A stretch of DNA of 57,543 nt from a virus, in the IMG/VR virus record IMGVR_UViG_3300021343_000001, positions 1 to 57,543 of that record, one strand, 5' to 3'. A model generated the notes under the pieces. That model was given only the letters and a program-made list of their open reading frames with translations. It did not search any database and was not told where the DNA came from. The first letter of the stretch is position 1. The number at the start of each line of letters is the position of its first letter. The position numbers were made by a program, and so were the translations under genes. Positions 40,173 through 47,461 of this stretch are shown piece after piece.

Positions 40173-40373
40173 GTGCCGGGCTATCGATTCGACAACTCGA
40201 GCCCGAGAGATCAGAGCTTCACCTATGGATCGCGCGCGAAGGGCGAAGGCGGATCACGCGATCCGCTGGATGTTGACGTGCCGGATGTGCTCGATGTCGC
40301 GCGAGACACACTTGACCCCGCCCTGAGCGGCGAAATCGCGCTCGATTTGCGAGCGCCCAGAGAGCAGATATGA
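40173..40373 (+). CDS. Small acidic tail-region protein (66 aa)
   Basis: GTG 40173 is six bases after GCAGGAG; an earlier in-frame GTG at 40167 lies inside the ribosome site. Acidic C-terminal half (PLDVDVPDVLDVARDTLDPA). It overlaps the tailspike start by four bases. Function unknown. Confidence 0.6.
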   Translation: MPGYRFDNSSPRDQSFTYGSRAKGEGGSRDPLDVDVPDVLDVARDTLDPALSGEIALDLRAPREQI

Positions 40374-41581
40374 GCATCGACCCAGCATCGTTCGCCTACG
40401 GACAGCCCGGTTTCGGGCAGCCGACATACAAGGGCAGCACATTCTTCGTCTCGCGCAAGGACCACTTCCCGCAGCCTGTCGCTGGCGTGATCACGCTGCC
40501 CGCTGACAGCACGTGGGTGATCTGTGATGACGTGGACCTGACGGGCGACGCGATCGTCTGCGATGGCGTCGCGACGATCGTTGGTTTCGGGCAGGAGACC
40601 TGCAAACTCTCCTCGAGCGGCAAGACGAGCGGACAGTTGATCTCGACCACCTCGACACTCACGCTGGCCTCGCTCGCCATCACCACAGCGGGAACCGCGT
40701 TCGGAGCGCGCGTCGATGGGAGCGCCGCCACGGGAGGCGATCGCCCGGCGTGCGACTGGCACAACGTGAACTTTTTCGGCGGACCGGGGGCTTACCTGAT
40801 CAACTGCGCCAACGCGGTGATGAGTATCATGGGCTTCTTCGGATCAGCAGGCATGTTCATCCAGACGGGCATCGACACGTTGGCGATCACCGAGACGATC
40901 TTCACGCCTTCGAGCGGATTCGCAGGGCTCAATTTCATCCCGGGAGGCTCGTGGAACCGGCGCATCAGGATTCAAAACTGCGCGTTCGTGGTCGAGTCCG
41001 GCGCTACGGGCGTCAGCGTACAGGCTGCCGACGTGCAGGAGAGCGAGGGGTATATCCTCGAGTTTTGCAACTTCTCTGGCGCAGGCACCTACACCGCTGG
41101 CGCGACCGTGGGCTCCGAGGTATCGCGCTGGCAGGAGAACCGAGGCATCGAAAACAGCTCCAGGCTCGGCTCGCTCTACATGACAGGCAACGCCACGGTC
41201 ACGCCAATCGCCGTGATAGGCACGCCCGTCAAGGTCGCAGGCACGACCACTGCTGGCGATCTTATTCAGCGGTTTACAGCAACCGACAATCGCCTGACAT
41301 GCGATTCGGAACTCGCCGCGAACTTTTCGATCTCCGGCGTCGCCTCGATCTCGGGCGGGAACAACAACCAGATCGCGCTCTACCTCTACAAGAACGGCTC
41401 ACCGATCAACGGACACCGCACCTTGATCACACTCAACAGCGCAGGCAGGGTGGAGAACGCGGTGTTTAACGCGCTGGTCTTGCTCGAGCAAGACGACTAC
41501 ATCGAGGTGTGGGTGAGCAACGAGACGAGCACGACAGACCCGACCGTCGAGGAACTGCATCTACAGCTCCATGCGGTGTGA
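40370..41581 (+). CDS. Putative tailspike with beta-helix core
   Basis: 403 residues. The core has repeated short strands with stacked small residues (WVICDDVDLTGDAIVCDGVA, then TLASLAITTAGTAFGARVD, MSIMGFFGSAGMFIQTGI), typical of a right-handed beta helix. A C-terminal part (NNNQIALYLYKNGSPINGHR and YIEVWVSNETSTTDPTVEEL) looks like a TNF/C1q-like jelly roll often found at fibre tips. No catalytic residues can be named. Last gene before the lysis promoter. Confidence 0.65.
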   Translation: MSIDPASFAYGQPGFGQPTYKGSTFFVSRKDHFPQPVAGVITLPADSTWVICDDVDLTGDAIVCDGVATIVGFGQETCKLSSSGKTSGQLISTTSTLTLASLAITTAGTAFGARVDGSAATGGDRPACDWHNVNFFGGPGAYLINCANAVMSIMGFFGSAGMFIQTGIDTLAITETIFTPSSGFAGLNFIPGGSWNRRIRIQNCAFVVESGATGVSVQAADVQESEGYILEFCNFSGAGTYTAGATVGSEVSRWQENRGIENSSRLGSLYMTGNATVTPIAVIGTPVKVAGTTTAGDLIQRFTATDNRLTCDSELAANFSISGVASISGGNNNQIALYLYKNGSPINGHRTLITLNSAGRVENAVFNALVLLEQDDYIEVWVSNETSTTDPTVEELHLQLHAV

Positions 41582-41599
41582 GTCGAGATCTGGTAGGGT

Positions 41600-41633
41600 G
41601 CTCTCTCGCTGCCAATTTGACACACGAGAGAGC
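41600..41633 (+). promoter_or_regulatory. 9-bp inverted repeat across the lysis promoter (operator-like)
   Basis: GCTCTCTCG (41600-41608) is the exact inverse of CGAGAGAGC (41625-41633). The arms flank the -35 hexamer of the promoter at 41617. As RNA it would also form a hairpin after the tailspike gene, but no U run follows, so an operator is the more likely role. Confidence 0.5.
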
Positions 41634-41644
41634 ATCGATATGAT
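41617..41644 (+). promoter_or_regulatory. Strong sigma70-like promoter before the lysis genes
   Basis: TTGACA (41617-41622, perfect -35), 16 bases, TATGAT (41639-41644, five of six). A start near 41651 would lie downstream of the ATG at 41640, favouring the ATG at 41709 for transcripts from this promoter. Confidence 0.6.
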
Positions 41645-42326
41645 ACATGCAGCAGCATTGCTCACAGCAATCACGGCGCTCGCCGCGCCGCCATATGGAG
41701 ACGAGCCCATGTCATTCTATGAAGTCAAGCCCGAGATCCTCGCGTGGTTGCCAGCGATTCACCGCGTGCGCGACGACATGGGGCTCTCCTCGGTCAAGTA
41801 CAGCGACGCGCTCGTGATGGCGTTCCTGCATCGCGAGACGCACCCCATCGGGCGCGCGGACTCGCATCGCGATGGCGCTCCCTTCTACACCGCGTTTCAG
41901 TTCGCCAATCCTTACCTGAAGGACGCGCTCGTTTACCTCGACGACGAGGAGATGCCCACGCAGGCGCGTGACTACCATGGCAAGGTTGACCCCGCGATCC
42001 GCGTGTTCCTCGGGCACATGGAGAAGTACAAGGGCACACACCTTTACGAGCCCTCGATGATGGCGGTGATCCACAAGGCAGGCATCGGCTCGGCGGTGAA
42101 GGTGCGCAGGCTGCTCGATCAAGGCAAGGTCGCCACGCCGCTCGAAGCGCTCGAGAAGCACATCAACATCCACAACGACGCGAAGTATCTCTCGACGTGG
42201 CAACGCCTCCTGACGGTCTATGCGCAGTGGGTGCACGACGAGAACGCGAAGTTGCATGTGTGCTCGACGCAATACCTTGGTGAGTTTGGCGAGGACTGGC
42301 CCGAGATTCCGGGGGTGATCGAGTGA
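41640..42326 (+). CDS. Putative endolysin (lysozyme / transglycosylase-like)
   Basis: 228 residues from ATG 41640, 205 from ATG 41709. The core ALVMAFLHRETHPIGRADSH, then PFYTAFQFANPYLKDALVY and HKAGIGSAVKVRRLLDQGK has the arrangement of SLT-like lysozyme folds, with Glu of HRETH as candidate catalytic acid. The longer form adds a hydrophobic N-terminus (MIHAAALLTAITALAAPP) that could be a secretion or signal-arrest segment. The shorter form has a GGAG site at normal distance and starts after the predicted transcription start. It degrades peptidoglycan. Confidence 0.6.
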   Translation: MIHAAALLTAITALAAPPYGDEPMSFYEVKPEILAWLPAIHRVRDDMGLSSVKYSDALVMAFLHRETHPIGRADSHRDGAPFYTAFQFANPYLKDALVYLDDEEMPTQARDYHGKVDPAIRVFLGHMEKYKGTHLYEPSMMAVIHKAGIGSAVKVRRLLDQGKVATPLEALEKHINIHNDAKYLSTWQRLLTVYAQWVHDENAKLHVCSTQYLGEFGEDWPEIPGVIE

Positions 42327-42763
42327 GACGCTGGCCTTTGCTTATCCTCGCGCTCGCGTCGTGTGCCCCCGTGCCGCGCGTGCCAGATCATCTGCCCGAG
42401 CCTCGCCAGACATGGGCGCGCGCCGCGTGGGTGTACGATAACCGCGCGCGCGTGCGCGAAGGTGAAGCGCTGCTCTCGCGCGTCGTGAGCGTGCAGATCC
42501 TCGCGCGTCCTGGGATGCACTCGATCTGCCCCGAACCGCTCGGCAACTGCACCGTCTTTCACGGCGGCGGCGAGTACACGGTGTTTTGGAACGCGATGCT
42601 TGGCGAGGACGCCTTGTGTCACGAGTTGCTGCACATCTTGCTCGATCAGGCTGGCACGATGGAGAGGTCGGAGCATCACGCATGGATGCTCGAGCACAAC
42701 GCTTACTACTGCGACGAAACGATCAGTTGGTATCTCGCGAAGGAGAAGAGTCATGACAGATGA
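42323..42763 (+). CDS. Predicted lipoprotein with HExxH metallopeptidase motif (146 aa)
   Basis: GTG 42323 overlaps the preceding stop. MRRWPLLILALASC is a short signal with lipobox LASC at residues 11-14. DALCHELLHILLDQAG carries HELLH (HExxH), with a downstream acidic/His segment (ERSEHHAWMLEHN) that could give the third metal ligand. The mature protein would be anchored in the outer or inner membrane. It may help disrupt the envelope at lysis; the activity is inferred from the motif only. Confidence 0.65.
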   Translation: MRRWPLLILALASCAPVPRVPDHLPEPRQTWARAAWVYDNRARVREGEALLSRVVSVQILARPGMHSICPEPLGNCTVFHGGGEYTVFWNAMLGEDALCHELLHILLDQAGTMERSEHHAWMLEHNAYYCDETISWYLAKEKSHDR

Positions 42764-42983
42764 AGTGATCAGGGGCAAGTGGCGACAGTCGGACCTGATG
42801 GGATTTTTAATCCTGACGATCTCGACGATCCTGTTTGCCTATGGCGTCGAGGGATTCAACCAGTGGGGATGGGTCGCGTCTGCTGCGATGGCAGCGGGGC
42901 TCGTCGTCTACGGTCGCGTCATCTCGATCAAGGTCAACAAGGATGGCGCGGAGTTGGACGGGGGACGCGGTGACGACAGATGA
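42753..42983 (+). CDS. Small membrane protein, holin candidate (76 aa)
   Basis: ATG 42753 behind AAGGAGAAGAG. Two hydrophobic segments (about residues 14-32 and 37-56) and short charged ends fit a class II holin. Its position between lysis-type genes supports that, but small membrane proteins are common in this genome. Confidence 0.5.
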   Translation: MTDEVIRGKWRQSDLMGFLILTISTILFAYGVEGFNQWGWVASAAMAAGLVVYGRVISIKVNKDGAELDGGRGDDR

Positions 42984-43341
42984 CATGAAAGAGACGGTCC
43001 GAGGAATCGTGATGCCGGTCATTGCGGCTGTGCTCGTCTCGGGCGGGTCATCCTGGCTCGGTGTCGAGATCGGGATCAGCCGACTCGAAATAAGCCTGAA
43101 GGCCGCAGAGGCGCGAATCACCGCGATCGAGAACACCGAGGATGCCAACGACAAGCGACTGCGCAAGATCGAGAGCGACCTCTCGCACCTCGCCGCGAAG
43201 TTCGACGCGCTCGACCGCAACACGAAGATCGCCGCGAACGAAGCGCTCGACAACGGAAAGAAGATCGACGACCTGTCACGCGACCTCAACCGCCTGATCG
43301 GCGCGTTCGAGGGTGGCGGACGCAACCGAACAAAGGAGTAA
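42970..43341 (+). CDS. Membrane-anchored coiled-coil protein (123 aa)
   Basis: GTG 42970 behind GACGGGGGA; ATG 42985 is an alternative. One hydrophobic segment near the N-terminus (VMPVIAAVLVSGGSSWLGVE) followed by a long heptad-rich helix (LKAAEARITAIENTEDANDK). This topology fits an inner-membrane spanin or a holin-associated factor. Confidence 0.6.
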   Translation: MTTDDMKETVRGIVMPVIAAVLVSGGSSWLGVEIGISRLEISLKAAEARITAIENTEDANDKRLRKIESDLSHLAAKFDALDRNTKIAANEALDNGKKIDDLSRDLNRLIGAFEGGGRNRTKE

Positions 43342-43343
43342 CC

Positions 43344-43832
43344 TTGTCACTCGACAACCTCGACATGAGCGGGTGGGCGCTGCTCTACCCCGCGACCGGA
43401 AAATTCAACTACTGCGATGGCGCGCCGACCGCGTGCGGCCCTCAGCCTGACCCGCCAGACCCTGATCCCGGCGATCCCGATCCTGACCCGCCAGATCCCG
43501 ACAACCCCGAGCCCGATCCGCCAGACCCCGAGGAGTCGTATTGCGGCATCTCGTTCGCAGACAAGAGCGCCGTCCTGGTGAGCAACTGGAACTATGCGCG
43601 CGTCGACATCACGGAATCATGGGATGAGTTTCTGGGCAGTGATGATGGGGATGACCTCTGGGATAATGACCCCGAGCAATTGCTCGTCGATTGGATGGAC
43701 TACCTCTCCGACATCGTGCTTAACGACACGCAGGAGCCTACCTTCTTCGTCAAGGTCTCGAGCCTCCCGATCTATGCGCAATACGGCGCGGTGGGCTGGG
43801 CGCGCAGCAAACCTTACTATGTGATCGACTGA
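43344..43832 (+). CDS. Hypothetical protein with Pro/Asp repeat linker (162 aa)
   Basis: TTG 43344 behind AAAGGAG. Residues about 34-66 are almost only Pro and Asp with a few Gly, Glu and Asn in PDP/DPP repeats, a stiff extended linker. It joins a short N-terminal region to an acidic C-terminal domain (SWDEFLGSDDGDDLWDNDPE). Not recognised; a virion or envelope role would fit an extended linker. Confidence 0.65.
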   Translation: MSLDNLDMSGWALLYPATGKFNYCDGAPTACGPQPDPPDPDPGDPDPDPPDPDNPEPDPPDPEESYCGISFADKSAVLVSNWNYARVDITESWDEFLGSDDGDDLWDNDPEQLLVDWMDYLSDIVLNDTQEPTFFVKVSSLPIYAQYGAVGWARSKPYYVID

Positions 43833-44200
43833 TGACACATCTCGAGATTTACGCGGTCGCGCTCGTCGGCGTCGTGCTCGGCGCGCTCGCTTATTTGTGG
43901 TGGGTCTCGCCCTCGCGTCGTGCTATCCTCTCACCCATCATCGCGGGATTGCTTGGCTTTCTCGCGGCGATAGGCTTGCGCTCGCGGCGTGCGACTCCTC
44001 GAAAGGAAGAGGCATCGCCCGAGCCCGAGCAAGAGGCACCCACGCGCGCGCCAGAGATCGGCGCGCCCATTGACTTCGAGGTAAACGATGAGACGACTCC
44101 TGACGGTGATAGCGTTCCTGATCGCCCTCCTGACAGTGCCAGCGACGAGCGACGCGCAAGCGAAGCCATCGACTGGTGGAATACGCACAACTGGGACTGA
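43832..44200 (+). CDS. Membrane protein, holin or spanin candidate (122 aa)
   Basis: ATG 43832 overlaps the previous stop. Two hydrophobic helices (about residues 5-25 and 31-50), then a charged Pro/Glu-rich tail. Its last 113 bases overlap the next gene in another frame, an arrangement reminiscent of embedded spanin pairs. Confidence 0.55.
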   Translation: MTHLEIYAVALVGVVLGALAYLWWVSPSRRAILSPIIAGLLGFLAAIGLRSRRATPRKEEASPEPEQEAPTRAPEIGAPIDFEVNDETTPDGDSVPDRPPDSASDERRASEAIDWWNTHNWD

Positions 44201-44513
44201 CGGGGCGTGCGCACCGATCGTGTGCCCTCCTGACGTGAGCGCGTGCGAGTGCGCCGCGCGCTCCCTCAAACAAGCGTCATTCTGCGCGAACGGGCAGGCG
44301 GCGCAGATCGCGCTGCTGCAATCCCAACTCGACGCTGAGAAGCGCGCGCACATCGACGACGTGGCGAGCGAGCGCGTGCAGCGCGAGAAGGATCGCGCTG
44401 AATCGACGCGCGAACTGGAGAAGCAACGGCGCAAGGCGTTCGCCCTTGGTGGCGTCGCTGGCGCTGCTGTCGCCATCGTCGTGCGCATCATCATCAAACT
44501 CGCGGCAAACTGA
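44088..44513 (+). CDS. Secreted coiled-coil protein with C-terminal TM, spanin-like topology (141 aa)
   Basis: ATG 44088 is embedded in the preceding gene in a different frame, behind GAGGTAAACG. MRRLLTVIAFLIALLTVPAT is a signal peptide. The mature part has five Cys in a short stretch (CAPIVCPPDVSACEC...C), a heptad helix (ALLQSQLDAEKRAHIDDVAS) and a C-terminal membrane helix (FALGGVAGAAVAIVVRIII). Signal plus C-terminal anchor resembles a unimolecular spanin, but no lipobox Cys is present. Confidence 0.6.
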   Translation: MRRLLTVIAFLIALLTVPATSDAQAKPSTGGIRTTGTDGACAPIVCPPDVSACECAARSLKQASFCANGQAAQIALLQSQLDAEKRAHIDDVASERVQREKDRAESTRELEKQRRKAFALGGVAGAAVAIVVRIIIKLAAN

Positions 44514-44521
44514 GGGGAAGC

Positions 44522-46012
44522 ATGAGCCTTGCAGACAAGGTGCGCGGGTGGCTCGCAGAGCACGACCCGACGCTCGAGAAGTACGCAGACAAGAGCAGCG
44601 CCGATGTAGCGCGCATGATCGCAGACGATGGGGTGATCCCTCACGCGAGCGTGCAAAGCGCCGCGCGAGCGTATCGAAAGATGCTCGCTGGCGAGATTCC
44701 CGCACCAGTTCAGGACGATGGCGAGGATCGCGAAGGGGTCGAGGAGGTCGACGCCGACGCGCCAGACACCGGCGATACCGTCGCGCTCGACTGGGACAAC
44801 AACAGGTATCTGTTCTCGTTTGTCGAGAAGGGCAGCGCGACGCCATGGGATGCCGACTTCAAAGAGATCAGCGAGTGGGCTTGGTGGTACACACACCAGG
44901 GCGAGAACCGCACCGCTCGAGACTGCTGCAACCTCGCTTACGAGGAGCACGGGCGCACGATCACAGAGGCGTGGTTCAGGCGCGCGATGCGCATCCTCGG
45001 GCTGCTCAAATCCTCGCCACCGCTCGCGCCTCACGAACTCGAGAAGTATCCTCGAGCCGAGCAGCAAGAGCGCATCATCTTCCAGCGCAGGCAGGCGCGC
45101 GCGCAACGGGCAATCACCTCGAGCGAGCGAAGGCAGTGGAGGCGCATCGCGGAGCAAGCGCAACGCGACCTCGAAGACCAAGACCGCGCGATCGAGCTGC
45201 TCGCCGGACTCGTCAACAGCGCCCCAGTGCGAGAGATCGCCTACACCTACCCCGAGAAGACCTCGCCCTACCTCGCCGTCGCGGGTGCGTTCGATGTCCA
45301 CATCGGCAAACGCACGGACACGGGCGGGCTCGACGCGACGATCGAAGACTTCCTCACGGCTGGCGAGAAGCTCGCGCGGCGCATCGCGATGTGCGGCACA
45401 CCCGAGAAGATCCTCGTCGCGTTCGGCGGCGACTACTTTCATGTTGACACGAAGGAAGGCACGACCACGGCGGGCACGAGACAGGACGTTGACGCGAGCA
45501 CCGCGCGCATCATCAACTCTGGCACGCACGCTGCCATCGAATACATCGAGATCATGCGCGAGGTCGCACCGGTCGAGGTGATCGTGATCGCTGGCAACCA
45601 TGACGCGACCCTGACGGCAGGGCTCGCGACCGCGCTGGAGATCCGCTACGCGCACATCAACGCGGTGGAGTTCACCTTCTGCGCAGACACGATGCAATAC
45701 GCGCGGTTTGGCGACTGCCTGCTCGCCTTCGAGCACGGCGACGGCCCGAAGCAAAAAGACCTCGCGAACCTCATGTCACACGACGCGAGGCAGCGAGGCT
45801 GGTTGTGGAAGAAAGGGTTTGCGTTCGTCGGACACCTGCATCACGAGCACGCTTACGACATCGGCGGCGTGACGGTGCTCCAGTGCCCCTCGCTCGCGCA
45901 CGCGGACGCCTGGCACGCAAAGAAGGGATTTCGCATGTCGACGCCCTCGCACGCGGCTTACCTGTTCGATCGCGAGGAGGGGCTGATAGGCGCGCTACGC
46001 GCTACGCTGTAG
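44522..46012 (+). CDS. Metallophosphoesterase, SbcD/Mre11-like phage type
   Basis: 496 residues. The C-terminal half has the metal motifs: AFDVHIGK (DxH), FGGDYFHVD (GD), IAGNHDATL (GNHD) and FVGHLHHEHA (GHxH) plus VLQCPSLAHADAWHAKKGF. The N-terminal half has a putative winged helix (NLAYEEHGRTITEAWFRRAM) and a long coiled coil (RRQWRRIAEQAQRDLEDQDR). It probably acts as a DNA exo/endonuclease or repair phosphoesterase. The last 18 bases overlap the convergent leftward gene. Confidence 0.8.
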   Translation: MSLADKVRGWLAEHDPTLEKYADKSSADVARMIADDGVIPHASVQSAARAYRKMLAGEIPAPVQDDGEDREGVEEVDADAPDTGDTVALDWDNNRYLFSFVEKGSATPWDADFKEISEWAWWYTHQGENRTARDCCNLAYEEHGRTITEAWFRRAMRILGLLKSSPPLAPHELEKYPRAEQQERIIFQRRQARAQRAITSSERRQWRRIAEQAQRDLEDQDRAIELLAGLVNSAPVREIAYTYPEKTSPYLAVAGAFDVHIGKRTDTGGLDATIEDFLTAGEKLARRIAMCGTPEKILVAFGGDYFHVDTKEGTTTAGTRQDVDASTARIINSGTHAAIEYIEIMREVAPVEVIVIAGNHDATLTAGLATALEIRYAHINAVEFTFCADTMQYARFGDCLLAFEHGDGPKQKDLANLMSHDARQRGWLWKKGFAFVGHLHHEHAYDIGGVTVLQCPSLAHADAWHAKKGFRMSTPSHAAYLFDREEGLIGALRATL

Positions 46013-46471
46013 CCACGGCGCGAGGCATTCGTCTGTGAGGTAGGGGCAGTTTACTCGCGCTTGGTGACCCGAGTTCGAGCGATCACTCATCCCCAGGTTG
46101 TCGTAAGGCAGAATGCTGTTTGCAAGCAAAGGCTCGAAGTATCGTGCGAACCAGAGGAACCTGCCTGCACCAAGCCCAATGGTAGCAAGAAATCCCGAGC
46201 CTCCGATCAGCCCAAGCCACCAAGCCACACTCACCGCCTGATCGACGCTCGAGCCATCCTCCCCGATCGACAGCACACACCATTCGACCGCATCCCCCAG
46301 CGTGAGCAGGTCATCCCACGCGAGCAGCACGTCGAGCCGACGTTTTGCCAGGTCGAGCGCGCTCGCCTGCAAATGCTCAGGCAACCTCGCCCACGCCTTG
46401 ACCACGAGCCCGATCGCCTCGGGCGTCCTGCGCGCGTGCTCCACGATCTCTCGAAACGCTCCGTAATCCAT
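45995..46471 (-). CDS. Hypothetical protein with one TM segment (158 aa)
   Basis: ATG 46471 behind AGGAGGAG (GTG 46474 is possible). Helical N-terminus (GLVVKAWARLPEHLQASALD), a central hydrophobic region (VAWWLGLIGGSGFLATIGLG) and a Cys-containing tail. Last gene of the leftward block; overlaps the phosphoesterase tail to tail. Confidence 0.65.
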   Translation of the reverse strand: MDYGAFREIVEHARRTPEAIGLVVKAWARLPEHLQASALDLAKRRLDVLLAWDDLLTLGDAVEWCVLSIGEDGSSVDQAVSVAWWLGLIGGSGFLATIGLGAGRFLWFARYFEPLLANSILPYDNLGMSDRSNSGHQARVNCPYLTDECLAPWLQRSA

Positions 46472-46839
46472 CACTCCTCCTCACCATCATTGATGATCTT
46501 GACGAATCGTTCACCGTCAATCCAGACTTCCTCCCATCCGCCAAGATAAATGTGCTGCTCGAGGTCAAACTTGTCACCCATGGCTTCCTCTGTCATCGGG
46601 TAGAGTCGATCCCACGTCGTCTGAAAGGCGACCGGCAAGTCCTTTCTGAACGCTGCCAACCCTTCTTCGAGGAACATGGGGTAATGACGCACATGCGCCG
46701 TCCCGATAAACTCCACCATCGCTACAGCAACCAGCGCTTCTCTCGGAGTTTTGAACTTAACCCATCTCACATCAAGGCCCTCACCGATCACGAACGCAAT
46801 GACCCATGGACGTTCACCCTTATCGCCAAGATAAATCAC
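46471..46839 (-). CDS. Hypothetical protein (122 aa)
   Basis: GTG start (46839) behind GGAGGGTGACAA, overlapping the upstream gene. Alpha/beta with WVIAFVIGEGLDVRWVKFKT and YLGGWEEVWIDGERFVKIIN. Not recognised. Confidence 0.7.
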   Translation of the reverse strand: MIYLGDKGERPWVIAFVIGEGLDVRWVKFKTPREALVAVAMVEFIGTAHVRHYPMFLEEGLAAFRKDLPVAFQTTWDRLYPMTEEAMGDKFDLEQHIYLGGWEEVWIDGERFVKIINDGEEE

Positions 46840-47333
46840 TTGTCACCCTCCTTCCTCTCACCGTCGATCCAAGCCTGAACGCTCTTGCGGTCCATGTCGT
46901 GAGGCAACCACTTTGCGCACACCTCGAGCAGCGCGAGCGCATCCTCGAGAGCCTTGCGTGTGTCGCCCTCTGCTGGACAGTAGTCGCGCGTTTGCTGACG
47001 CTCGATCGCAGACGCGACGAGTTGGCGCACGCCGAACATCGGATCACTCAGGTCAACCTGGGCATCTTCGATCAGCCCGCGAATGCCGATGTAGGTTTCG
47101 CACGATGCGAGGCTGATCACCATGCACCGATGCTTCACGAGCAACGCGAAGCGCTCCCCCTTGTCGGTGCACGTCTTGATCTCCTCTCGGATTTGCCCGA
47201 TGCGCTCCGCGAGGTCGACCGCCTTCGCAGACCATTCCTCTTGTGTGGCATCCATGGCTTGCGCCATCATCATCGGCACGATCGCCTCGACGCGCACGTC
47301 CACGATCACCTTGTCCTGCTTCTCTTCTGTCAT
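46836..47333 (-). CDS. Hypothetical helical protein with unusual leader (165 aa)
   Basis: ATG 47333 behind AGGAGAGGAGAG. Helical (DLAERIGQIREEIKTCTDKG and ALEDALALLEVCAKWLPHDM). The 126-base leader toward the ERF gene holds a hairpin (47379-47402) whose leftward loop is GAGGAGTT, plus a second GAGGAGAGG. On the opposite strand it holds the putative small RNA. Function unknown. Confidence 0.7.
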   Translation of the reverse strand: MTEEKQDKVIVDVRVEAIVPMMMAQAMDATQEEWSAKAVDLAERIGQIREEIKTCTDKGERFALLVKHRCMVISLASCETYIGIRGLIEDAQVDLSDPMFGVRQLVASAIERQQTRDYCPAEGDTRKALEDALALLEVCAKWLPHDMDRKSVQAWIDGERKEGDK

Positions 47334-47347
47334 CTCTCCTCTCCTGT

Positions 47348-47375
47348 TTGACGGTCCTTTCATCAATGCTACAAT
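47348..47375 (+). promoter_or_regulatory. Sigma70-like promoter of a putative rightward small RNA
   Basis: TTGACG (47348-47353), 16 bases, TACAAT (47370-47375): five of six matches in each box. It points rightward inside a block where all genes are leftward. The predicted start is near 47382, at the foot of the first hairpin. Confidence 0.6.
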
Positions 47376-47378
47376 GAG

Positions 47379-47461
47379 CGCGACCCAACTCCTCGGGTCG
47401 CGTCACCTCTCCTCGACGCGCGAGCCCCGCCAACCTCTACTGGCGGGGCTCGCTTTGTTTT
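47379..47461 (+). ncRNA. Putative small RNA with exposed anti-Shine-Dalgarno segments
   Basis: From about 47380 the RNA would have hairpin 1 (CGCGACCC 47379-47386 with GGGTCGCG 47395-47402, loop AACUCCUC), a linker containing CACCUCUCCUCG (47404-47415), and hairpin 2, a perfect 12-bp terminator stem followed by CTTTGTTTT. Both the loop and the linker are complementary to AGGAG / CGAGGAGAGGUG, the ribosome-site type used throughout this phage. Promoter, compact structure and terminator fit together. Alternatively the same bases act only as the leader of the leftward gene at 47333. Confidence 0.55.
47421..47460 (+). terminator. Rho-independent terminator of the putative small RNA
   Basis: CGAGCCCCGCCA (47421-47432) pairs perfectly with TGGCGGGGCTCG (47441-47452) around an 8-base loop, then CTTTGTTTT. 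The T run is only on the plus strand, so the element terminates rightward transcription; no rightward protein gene ends here. Confidence 0.8.

Noticed and set aside
43434-43545. CRISPR-like or tandem repeat region
   Set aside because: The regularity comes from Pro/Asp codons of a linker; unit lengths vary and there are no spacers.
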